The translations under genes were made by a program, and so were the position numbers. From Lachnospiraceae bacterium (GTDB taxonomy: Bacteria; Bacillota; Clostridia; Lachnospirales; Lachnospiraceae), in contig JAFSGE010000030.1 of assembly GCA_017434885.1 (NCBI GenBank), positions 282,197 through 346,196 of the forward strand: 64,000 nt of DNA, read 5' to 3'. The notes under the pieces were generated by a model, which worked only from the letters and a program-made list of their open reading frames with translations, was not told the origin of the DNA and did not search any database. Below are positions 1 through 7,217 of the stretch, in pieces; position 1 is the first letter of the stretch; every line of letters starts with the position of its first letter.

Positions 1-1624
1 CATCCGCAATGGCATCGCGTATCCTGCAGAACATGTCATATTCCAAAGTAAACAGCTTATCTTCTGCATTTAAAATGGAATCCTCAAGTTCCTTTAATCT
101 GGCATTGGTATAACGCTCTGCATTGGCAAGGGTCTGCTTGCGGATATAATCTTCCGGCACCAGATTCTGATAGGAGTTTGTCACCTCAAAATAATAACCA
201 AACACTTTGTTATATTTGATTTTCAAGTTTTTAATTCCGGTTCTTGCCCGGTCCTCTTCTTCCAGCTGCGCAAGCCAGGTTTTTCCCTCTGTTTTGGCAT
301 TCCTGAGGGAATCTATGGTATCGTCAAAGCCTTCTTTGATAATACCGCCCTCTTTGATGGCAATGGGAGGTTCTTCCGTAATAGAACTGTCTATCAAGGC
401 AAAAATATCTTCCAAATCATCCATCTGCCGGTTAATTTCAACCAGATATTCCGCATCAAAATCTGCAAGCAGTGTTTTGATGTGAGGAAGCATCCGCAGG
501 GAATTACGAAAAGCAATTAAATCTCTTGGATTTGCTGTTTTATAGCTTACTTTTCCTAAAAGACGTTCTAAGTCATAAATGGGATTTAAGTATTCCCGAA
601 TTTCCTCCCGAATCATGGGATTTTTACTTAAAGCGGATACTGCATCCAGTCTTTTTTCGATTTGTGTTTTATCAATCAATGGCTGTTCAATATACTGGCG
701 CATACATCTGGCACCCATAGCCGTTTTGGTCTTGTCAAGTACCCATAAAAGGGAACCTTTCTTCTGCTTCTCGCGTAAGGTTTCCGTAAGTTCCAAATTT
801 CTTCTTGTAGAACTGTCAAGAAGCATATATTTACTGGTTAAGTAAGGATACAAATGAGTGAAATGTGACAGGGAGCTTTTCTGTGTATCATAAAGATACT
901 GCATTAACGCTCCCGCAGCAATTAATCCTGCAGGGAAATCCTCAATTCCCATGCCTTGAAGAGTCGTCACATGAAAATGTTTCAAAAGACATTTTCTGCA
1001 TCTGTCATCATCAAAAAAATGAGGTTCCAAAGAATATACAGTTATGCTTAATCTGTTTCTTAAATCCTGTATATCCAAACCACTGACTAAAAAAGCATCA
1101 TTACAAATAATTTCACTGGGATGATATTTATTGATTTCATCTAAAAGCTTTCTGTCATCATCTGTTTCCGTCAAATAGTAATCACCTGTGGTAACGTCTG
1201 CTATGGAAATTCCCGTTTTCCCTTCAAAATATGCAACGCTCATGAGATAGTTGTTTTTTGCACTGTCCATGGCCTGTACATTTAAATTTGTACCGGGGGT
1301 TACAATACGGACAACTTCACGTTTTACAATTCCTTTTGTCAGTTTCGGATCTTCTACCTGCTCGCATATGGCTACTTTATATCCTTTTGAAACCAGTTTG
1401 TTTAAATAGCCCTCTACGGCATGATGGGGGACTCCGCACATGGGGGCGCGTTCTTCCAGACCACAGCTTTTACCGGTAAGGGTAATCTCCAACTCTTTGG
1501 AAGCAGTCAAGGCATCATCGTAGAACATTTCGTAGAAATCGCCCAGTCTGTAAAATAAAATACAATCCGAATATTCTTTTTTGGTTTCCAGATACTGTTG
1601 CATCATAGGAGTTAATTCAGCCAT
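1..1624 (-). CDS. mutS: DNA mismatch repair protein MutS, N-terminal part (runs off the left edge)
   Basis: MutS recognises base mismatches and small loops as a dimer and recruits MutL. The open frame runs from an ATG at 1624 to the window edge, about 541 codons, with no stop. Near the N-terminus GDFYEMFYDD (F30, E32) is the mismatch-reading Phe-x-Glu motif, followed by the connector, core and lever regions. The core has 'KIKYNKVFGYYFEVT', typical of MutS. The C-terminal Walker ATPase lies outside the window. The gene sits downstream of miaB on the same strand, as in many Clostridia, but a sulP gene lies between them. The ribosome binding site (GACGGTGAA) is weak. Confidence 0.96.
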   Translation of the reverse strand, partial: MAELTPMMQQYLETKKEYSDCILFYRLGDFYEMFYDDALTASKELEITLTGKSCGLEERAPMCGVPHHAVEGYLNKLVSKGYKVAICEQVEDPKLTKGIVKREVVRIVTPGTNLNVQAMDSAKNNYLMSVAYFEGKTGISIADVTTGDYYLTETDDDRKLLDEINKYHPSEIICNDAFLVSGLDIQDLRNRLSITVYSLEPHFFDDDRCRKCLLKHFHVTTLQGMGIEDFPAGLIAAGALMQYLYDTQKSSLSHFTHLYPYLTSKYMLLDSSTRRNLELTETLREKQKKGSLLWVLDKTKTAMGARCMRQYIEQPLIDKTQIEKRLDAVSALSKNPMIREEIREYLNPIYDLERLLGKVSYKTANPRDLIAFRNSLRMLPHIKTLLADFDAEYLVEINRQMDDLEDIFALIDSSITEEPPIAIKEGGIIKEGFDDTIDSLRNAKTEGKTWLAQLEEEDRARTGIKNLKIKYNKVFGYYFEVTNSYQNLVPEDYIRKQTLANAERYTNARLKELEDSILNAEDKLFTLEYDMFCRIRDAIAD

Positions 1625-1706
1625 TTTTTCACCGTCCGTATTTCAATCGCTTTCTCATTTGCGTTATATAAAATTTATACACTCTGCGTCATATTATTCG
1701 ATAAGA

Positions 1707-1738
1707 AAGCGGATATGCATCAAAAGGCATACCCGCTT
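1707..1738 (-). terminator. Probable terminator downstream of sulP
   Basis: An imperfect hairpin has arms AAGCGG-A-TATGC and GCATA-C-CCGCTT with one mismatch. It starts about 20 nt after the sulP stop codon. On the minus strand it is followed by TTTCTTAT, a weak U-tract. It may separate sulP from mutS or allow readthrough. Confidence 0.5.
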
Positions 1739-1758
1739 AAATATATCATAATTTTAAT

Positions 1759-3432
1759 TTATTGTAAATCTTCTGCTCTCTTTAAAGCATCATCAATATG
1801 AGCACAGAAATTATTTTCTCCTACAAGCTTATCAAAACCGGCTTTATGCATTACCTGCATAGGCTGTTCATTGACATGAGAAAAAATCATCTGCACATTT
1901 TTCTTCCTGCATGTTTCGAATAATTGCTCCAAATTATGCATTGCTGTTGCGTCAATGGCGTTTACGCTTCTCATTCGGATAATCAGGCTCTTTGTGCTTT
2001 CGGGCACGGAAATCTTGAGAAGTTTATCGGCTGCCGCAAAGAACATGGGGCCACTGATTTCGTATACAAGTGTTCCTTCGGGCACCATACGAAGCTCTAT
2101 GGCATCGGGATCATTCTCATTCTGAATATATTTCCAGCCTTCCACCTGTGTCACATCGCTCATTCGTTTCATAAAGAGAATGGCTGCAAACAGAATGCCT
2201 ACCTCAATGGCAACAACAAGGTCAAATACTACTGTCAGAACGAAAGTAACTATTAAAACGGCAATGTCACTCTTAGGTGATGTCTTGACAAGATAAACAA
2301 ATTCTCTCCAGCCGCACATGTTGTATGCTACCATAAATAAGATTGCCGCAATGGCAGGCATGGGAATCAGTGCTGCATAAGGCATAAACAATACCAAAAC
2401 CAAAAGTAGTACCACTGCATGTACCATACCGGATATGGGAGAACGTCCGCCATTCTTTACATTTGCCGCTGTTCTGGCAATGGCACCTGTTGCAGGAATA
2501 CCTCCGAACAAAGCACTTGCCACGTTACCGGCACCCTGGGCTACCAGTTCCATGTTGGAATTGTGCTTGGAGTTAATCATACTGTCAGACACCACACAGG
2601 AAAGTAAGGACTCTACCGCCGCTAAAATTGCAATGGTAAGGGCGTTACTAAACTGGCCGCTGATTAATTCAAAATTGATAACCGGCAACTGAAAAGTCGG
2701 CGGCTTATTGGAAATTTCATATAAGGTTCCAATGGTGTTAACTTTCATACCAAGACCGCTCACCATGGCAATTCCTGCAAAAACCGCAAGTAAGGAAGGG
2801 GGTATGCTTCCTGCTATTTTACCGGCTTTACCGGGAAGTACTTTAGATACATAAGGCCATGCAATCAAAATAAATAAACATACAGCACCAACCAGTAATG
2901 CCTGTATATTAATTGTTCCGATATGGGCAATCACTGCTTCTGCCTTTTCCATGGTTTCAACAGGACTTAATCCCTGAGGATAAGTAAGTCCGAGAAAATC
3001 TTTTATCTGTCCGATGGCGATGGTTACCGCTATACCTGCCGTAAATCCTGTGGTAATGGTATAGGGAATAAAACGAATCAGATTTCCCAGGCGGAGAACA
3101 CCCATTAGAATCAGCAGAATACCGGCCATTACTGTTGCTACTGCAAGACCTTCCATACCATCGGTTGCCACAATACCTGCAACGATAGTTGCAAATGCTG
3201 CGGTGGGACCGGAAATCTGTACACGGCTTCCGCCTAAAAAAGAAATAACAAAACCTGCCACAATGGCGGTGTATAAGCCTTTTTCAGGACTTACGCCGGA
3301 AGCAAGGGCAAGGGCAATTGATAACGGCAATGCAATGATTGCCACAATAATACCTGCCACAAGATCTTTGATAAATTGTTCTTTGGAATAATGTTTTAAT
3401 ACATAAAACAGTTTCGGTTGTAACTTTTCCAT
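1759..3432 (-). CDS. SulP family inorganic anion transporter with STAS domain
   Basis: This is a membrane anion transporter of the SulP/SLC26 family (sulfate, bicarbonate or another anion; the substrate cannot be read from the sequence). The 557 residues match the family length. The first 430 or so are hydrophobic helices, including the segment LVAGIIVAIIALPLSIALALA near the N-terminus and GSRVQISGPTAAF, a classic SulP signature. The last 120 residues form a cytoplasmic STAS domain containing LIIRMRSVNAIDATAMHNLE. It has its own likely promoter and lies between miaB and mutS, which are more often adjacent. There is no obvious functional link to either neighbour. Confidence 0.93.
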   Translation of the reverse strand: MEKLQPKLFYVLKHYSKEQFIKDLVAGIIVAIIALPLSIALALASGVSPEKGLYTAIVAGFVISFLGGSRVQISGPTAAFATIVAGIVATDGMEGLAVATVMAGILLILMGVLRLGNLIRFIPYTITTGFTAGIAVTIAIGQIKDFLGLTYPQGLSPVETMEKAEAVIAHIGTINIQALLVGAVCLFILIAWPYVSKVLPGKAGKIAGSIPPSLLAVFAGIAMVSGLGMKVNTIGTLYEISNKPPTFQLPVINFELISGQFSNALTIAILAAVESLLSCVVSDSMINSKHNSNMELVAQGAGNVASALFGGIPATGAIARTAANVKNGGRSPISGMVHAVVLLLVLVLFMPYAALIPMPAIAAILFMVAYNMCGWREFVYLVKTSPKSDIAVLIVTFVLTVVFDLVVAIEVGILFAAILFMKRMSDVTQVEGWKYIQNENDPDAIELRMVPEGTLVYEISGPMFFAAADKLLKISVPESTKSLIIRMRSVNAIDATAMHNLEQLFETCRKKNVQMIFSHVNEQPMQVMHKAGFDKLVGENNFCAHIDDALKRAEDLQ

Positions 3433-3477
3433 CTCTTTTTCCCTCGTTAATAAATTGTTAAAAAACCAACAGTTTTG

Positions 3478-3506
3478 ATAATATACCCAATTGAATCAGA
3501 TTGCAA
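3478..3506 (-). promoter_or_regulatory. Candidate sigma-A promoter of sulP
   Basis: On the minus strand TTGCAA (3506-3501) and TATTAT (3483-3478) are separated by 17 bp. They lie about 45 bp upstream of the sulP start and just after the miaB terminator, which fits sulP being a separate transcription unit. Confidence 0.5.
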
Positions 3507-3508
3507 GG

Positions 3509-3548
3509 AAAAAATAATGCGACAGGTAAGAATTTCCTACCTATCGCA
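3509..3548 (-). terminator. Intrinsic terminator of the gtrA-to-miaB unit
   Basis: The hairpin has arms TGCGA-T-AGGTA and TACCT-G-TCGCA with one internal mismatch (3518-3548). On the minus strand it is followed by TTATTTTTTCC. It begins 14 nt after the miaB stop codon. Confidence 0.8.
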
Positions 3549-3562
3549 ATTCATAAGTTCGT

Positions 3563-5002
3563 TTATTCCACGATTTCTCCCAAATAGTAAAAGCCGTGAC
3601 ATTCTTTTAAATATACGGAAACAATTTTACCAATCAGTTCTTTTCCGCCTTTGAAATGGACAATGGTGTTATTAGACAGTCTTCCGGTCAAAAGAGAGGC
3701 GTCCTGCTCATTTACTTCCTCAACAAGCGCATCTAAGATTTTTCCTTCAAGCAAAGCAACTCTCTCTCTTGCGGTATCCTGTACAGTTTTCAACACCTTG
3801 TCAAACCCTATTTTCACAACATCTTCCGGCACTTGATTTTCCATGGCTGCCGCAGGTGTTCCTGTACGTTTGGAATAAATAAAAGTAAATGCGTTTTCAT
3901 ATTTTACTTTATTTATTACATCAATGGTTTCTTCAACATCTTCCGGTGTTTCGCCCGGAAAGCCCACAATAATATCGGTAGTCAATGCGATGTCCGGGAT
4001 TTCCGTTCTGATTTTATTTGCCAGTTCCAGATATTGCTCCTTGGTATATCTGCGGTTCATCTCCTTCAAAATACGGGTAGAACCGGATTGCAACGGCAAA
4101 TGTAAATGGCGACAGATTTTCTTTGACTTTTTCATCACCTGAATCAGTTCATCCGACAAATCCTTGGGATGGGAAGTCATAAAACGAATCCTCTCAAGCC
4201 CTTCTATCTTCTCAATCTCTTCAAGAAGCTGTGCAAACGTAATGGGTTCTTCCAAATTCTTTCCGTAAGAGTTCACGTTTTGCCCCAGCAACATGATTTC
4301 TACCACACCATCTGCTACAAGGCGTTCAATTTCACGGATAATATCTTTGGGATTACGGCTTCGCTCCCGCCCTCTTACATAGGGAACAATACAATAGCTG
4401 CAGAAATTATTACAGCCAAACATAATGTTAATGCCGGACTTAAAAGCATATTTTCTTTCAACGGGTAAGTCTTCCACAATTTGGTCGGTGTCTTCCCAAA
4501 TATCAATCACCATGCCTTCCTGTTCAAACATGGCAACTAAAAGCTCTGCAAATTTGTAAATATTGTGTGTACCGAAAATCAAATCAACAAACCGGTAACT
4601 CTTTTTAATTTTTTCAATCACAGACGGTTCCTGCATCATACAACCGCACAATGCAATTTTCTTGTGAGGATTTTTCTTTTTCAGACTGTTCAAATGTCCC
4701 AAGCGACCGTAAACACGCTGATTGGCATTATCACGTACGGTACAGGTATTATAAATGACAAAGTCCGCATCTTCGTCCTCAATCAGTTCATAACCTGCAA
4801 GTTCCAAAATACCGGCAAGTTTTTCGGAATCTCTGGCATTCATCTGACACCCAAAGGTAGTTACACAGCAAGTAGGCTTTCTGCCAAGTTCTTTGCTAAG
4901 TGTCTGAACATATTCTTTTGCTTTCTCAATAAAGAGAAACTGGCGTTTTGTTTCTTCTGCGCCGTTTATTTTTTCTGTAATCTGACTTATTTTCTGACTC
5001 AT
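3563..5002 (-). CDS. miaB: tRNA-2-methylthio-N6-dimethylallyladenosine synthase MiaB
   Basis: MiaB is a radical SAM enzyme that adds the methylthio group to i6A37 of tRNAs reading UNN codons. Three domains are visible in 479 residues: the N-terminal domain with auxiliary-cluster cysteines (TTFGCQMNARDSEK, C52; YNTC, C87; GC, C121), the radical SAM core with C197-x3-C201-x2-C204, and a C-terminal TRAM domain. A leader of about 40 residues before the first domain is common in Clostridia. The gene starts 9 nt after the stop of the preceding PD-(D/E)XK-like gene, so they are probably co-transcribed. Confidence 0.97.
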   Translation of the reverse strand: MSQKISQITEKINGAEETKRQFLFIEKAKEYVQTLSKELGRKPTCCVTTFGCQMNARDSEKLAGILELAGYELIEDEDADFVIYNTCTVRDNANQRVYGRLGHLNSLKKKNPHKKIALCGCMMQEPSVIEKIKKSYRFVDLIFGTHNIYKFAELLVAMFEQEGMVIDIWEDTDQIVEDLPVERKYAFKSGINIMFGCNNFCSYCIVPYVRGRERSRNPKDIIREIERLVADGVVEIMLLGQNVNSYGKNLEEPITFAQLLEEIEKIEGLERIRFMTSHPKDLSDELIQVMKKSKKICRHLHLPLQSGSTRILKEMNRRYTKEQYLELANKIRTEIPDIALTTDIIVGFPGETPEDVEETIDVINKVKYENAFTFIYSKRTGTPAAAMENQVPEDVVKIGFDKVLKTVQDTARERVALLEGKILDALVEEVNEQDASLLTGRLSNNTIVHFKGGKELIGKIVSVYLKECHGFYYLGEIVE

Positions 5003-5011
5003 AATTTTCCT

Positions 5012-5749
5012 TTATTCTACAACGCGGTAAGCATATGCCCTTCCTTCTTTACCGCATCGGTCAATGATATTTAAATAATTTAATATATGAAGTACTTTTC
5101 CGGCTTCATGGTTTTTAATCTTTACGGCTTTTGCAAAATCTGCAACCGTAAACGGCTCTTTTATATCATAGGGAATCAGTTGCAGGTAATCCTCTATTCT
5201 GTCAAATCGCACCTCGTCCACCATAGCAATCGGGATTCTGTCAAAACGGCATGACCCTTTTTTTCGGTCCTTGCTGTATCCGTTTAAGAGGCGGTATTCT
5301 TCGATATCAAGAAGCGGAAAACATAATTTTAAATTCGGATTGCTTAAATAGGGTTTAATTTTGTAAAGTTCAAAAAAAGCCTTATAAACATTTCCCTTCA
5401 CAGGACTTTTACGGAGCGCAGAACACTCCCCCGTTTCTTCATCCATCCATGACAGCCATTTAATATGAGGAATCGGATAAACGATAGTGACAGGATACTC
5501 CGGCAAAAAGCTGTCCAGCTTGTCCCGCATTTTATTAAAATTAGCCGTCTGAATTTCAATAATTTCTTTTCCCGTAAAAATGTCGGCAACATATCCGTTT
5601 ATGGGAATTTCCTGCATTTCTTTATCAGGGGCATAATAGTCCTTCAATATACCGTGAACCGTCTTTTCCTGTAAGGTTCCGATTCCGTAACGCTTTCTGG
5701 CGGTAGATATAAAGTTATTTTTGCATTCTTCAAACCGCTTTTTATCCAT
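5012..5749 (-). CDS. Uncharacterised protein with PD-(D/E)XK nuclease-like core and C-terminal winged-helix-like region
   Basis: The family name is not recognised. Counting from the chosen ATG at 5749, residues 20-95 show a helix with E28, then YVADIF (D56), then EIIEIQT (E65-x-Q67), followed by a helix rich in K and R and a strand TIVYPI. That E...D...ExQ spacing resembles the restriction-endonuclease fold. Residues 185-245 look like a small winged-helix domain (FTVADFAKAVKIKNHEAGKV). An in-frame TTG at 5764 could add five residues, but the ATG is favoured. It sits between gtrA and miaB in one unit. Nuclease activity is inference only. Confidence 0.75.
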   Translation of the reverse strand: MDKKRFEECKNNFISTARKRYGIGTLQEKTVHGILKDYYAPDKEMQEIPINGYVADIFTGKEIIEIQTANFNKMRDKLDSFLPEYPVTIVYPIPHIKWLSWMDEETGECSALRKSPVKGNVYKAFFELYKIKPYLSNPNLKLCFPLLDIEEYRLLNGYSKDRKKGSCRFDRIPIAMVDEVRFDRIEDYLQLIPYDIKEPFTVADFAKAVKIKNHEAGKVLHILNYLNIIDRCGKEGRAYAYRVVE

Positions 5750-5770
5750 AGATAATATCCGCAAACTGTT

Positions 5771-6196
5771 TTATTTTCTCTCTAAAAAAATCTTTCTGGA
5801 AATAAAGTTGTAAACCATAACAACTCCCGTTGCAATGATTGATGCAACAGAAACCATCCATTCATAAGAAAGCAATTCCTGCAGCACTGCCATATGCATA
5901 TAAATGACGTCAATACAGATAAACATAACCACTTCATTAATCAAAAGTCCGATTACGGAAAGAACAAAAAAACCAATAAATTCTTTGTTTTTGTTCATTT
6001 CTTTTTTCTGAGTAAATACAAATTTAATACTCAGGATATAATTGATAACGGCAGAGATTACAAATCCAAAAAACTTGGAAACCAGATAATGTACACCCAA
6101 AATATTGGTAAGTACAATTGTGATTCCGAAATCAATAAAAAAGCAAATAAAACCGACTACACCAAACTTAAGAATCTGTTCGATTAAATTTTTCAT
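5771..6196 (-). CDS. GtrA family membrane protein
   Basis: This is a small polytopic protein of about 141 residues with four predicted membrane helices (for example FGVVGFICFFIDFGITIVL and FFVLSVIGLLINEVVMFIC). GtrA proteins are linked to moving lipid-linked sugars across membranes for cell-surface glycosylation. The start was placed at 6196 because AGGAG lies 7 nt upstream; an upstream in-frame codon would add 17 residues without a binding site. The next gene begins about 20 nt downstream. No glycosyltransferase partner is nearby, so the substrate is unknown. Confidence 0.88.
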   Translation of the reverse strand: MKNLIEQILKFGVVGFICFFIDFGITIVLTNILGVHYLVSKFFGFVISAVINYILSIKFVFTQKKEMNKNKEFIGFFVLSVIGLLINEVVMFICIDVIYMHMAVLQELLSYEWMVSVASIIATGVVMVYNFISRKIFLERK

Positions 6197-6227
6197 ATTG
6201 TTGCTCCTATCTTTTCCTTTTGCAGGC

Positions 6228-6271
6228 AAAAAAAGAATGCCATGCATAGGCTATTATAACATGACATTCTT
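6228..6271 (-). terminator. Intrinsic terminator of the Cys-rich protein gene
   Basis: A 12-bp stem with one mismatch (arms 6233-6244 and 6260-6271) is followed on the minus strand by seven T residues. It lies 19 nt after the stop of the Cys-rich gene and upstream of gtrA. Confidence 0.75.
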
Positions 6272-6290
6272 ATTTTGAAATATAAAATTT

Positions 6291-6614
6291 TTAAAAATTA
6301 CCGAAACTGTTAAATGTTTTAGGTTCTAAACGTACATCAGACCGGTTATCACCGCATCCGCAATCCATGTCGTTATTGTTTCTACTGCTTCTGTTACACT
6401 CACAGTCATCACCGCTGTTACGACGACTATTGTTATCACACTCACAGTCACAATTATCGTTTCTGTCACGGTCTTTTAATCGACATTCGTGATTTCTTTC
6501 GTACGAATGGTCATTTCCGCATCCGCAACTGCTATTGCCGATTCTTCTGTCACCGCCGCAAATACCGTTATCTTTGCAACAGCAAAGTAAAATAATTAAC
6601 CATATACAATTCAT
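6291..6614 (-). CDS. Small Cys-, Asp- and Asn-rich protein of unknown function
   Basis: The 107-residue protein starts with a hydrophobic segment ending in three cysteines (MNCIWLIILLCCC) and continues as a low-complexity region rich in Cys, Asn, Asp, Arg and Ser with repeated CGCG, CDCEC and DCECN units. A strong TAAGGAG lies about 7 nt before the ATG and a terminator follows, so it is a real single-gene unit. Similar short Cys-rich proteins with a hydrophobic start occur in spore-forming Clostridia and may be envelope or spore-coat material. That role is inference. Metal binding is possible from the Cys content. Confidence 0.7.
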   Translation of the reverse strand: MNCIWLIILLCCCKDNGICGGDRRIGNSSCGCGNDHSYERNHECRLKDRDRNDNCDCECDNNSRRNSGDDCECNRSSRNNNDMDCGCGDNRSDVRLEPKTFNSFGNF

Positions 6615-6677
6615 AACCTTATCACTCCTTATTTCTATGCTTTATCATATGTTGCACAGAAACAAAAAGTTATTGAA

Positions 6678-7217
6678 TTATGCCTTTTTATTTAAAATAT
6701 TTTTTCGGATATAAGAAAAAGTAGCTTCTTCTCCTTCTTCGGCCAGCATGTACAGAAATTTTTCCAGTAAAGCTTTGGTTTCTTCATGAATAGGTGCTTT
6801 TTCTTTTCCTTTCAAATAATAATTCAAAGGGTCTTTCTGGGTATATGTTTCTCCGTTATAAATTTTGCAGGCAGCAATACGGTCCATTAACATTTCAACC
6901 ACATATTTATGCGGCATTGGTGCCGGTGCCATTCCTCCGGTAATATCTTTGGTACTGTAATCAATCCAATATTCATAATGATGTTTATTTCTTCCTTTGT
7001 GATGAAGCCATGCAGAAGAATACCCGATAGCTTCTCTTTCGGCGTTATTGGGACTGCGATTTCCTTGATAATATTTTACGCCTACAAGAAATTCTGTGAG
7101 TCCGTACTTTGACATATCATGAAATAATCCCTGTTTATACAATCCTACTTTAAAACAGCCTTTCATTACCTGCCATTTATGACGTGTAATGGTTTTAAAA
7201 TGTTTCCATGCTTTCAT
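6678..7217 (-). CDS. DUF5662 family protein (HD-like)
   Basis: This 179-residue protein resembles the DUF5662 family. Histidine-aspartate clusters are prominent: GLFHDMSKYG near residue 35 and WLHHKGRNKHHYEYW near residue 73, arranged like metal ligands of an HD-type fold. No reaction is known to me. The start lies inside the 3' end of the upstream GH13-like gene (23 nt overlap), with GGAGAT about 10 nt before the ATG, so translation of the two is probably coupled. Confidence 0.82.
   Translation of the reverse strand: MKAWKHFKTITRHKWQVMKGCFKVGLYKQGLFHDMSKYGLTEFLVGVKYYQGNRSPNNAEREAIGYSSAWLHHKGRNKHHYEYWIDYSTKDITGGMAPAPMPHKYVVEMLMDRIAACKIYNGETYTQKDPLNYYLKGKEKAPIHEETKALLEKFLYMLAEEGEEATFSYIRKNILNKKA

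Noticed and set aside
4565-5074. Plus-strand open frame of 169 codons
   Set aside because: Antisense to miaB and the neighbouring gene, with no ribosome binding site or domain.
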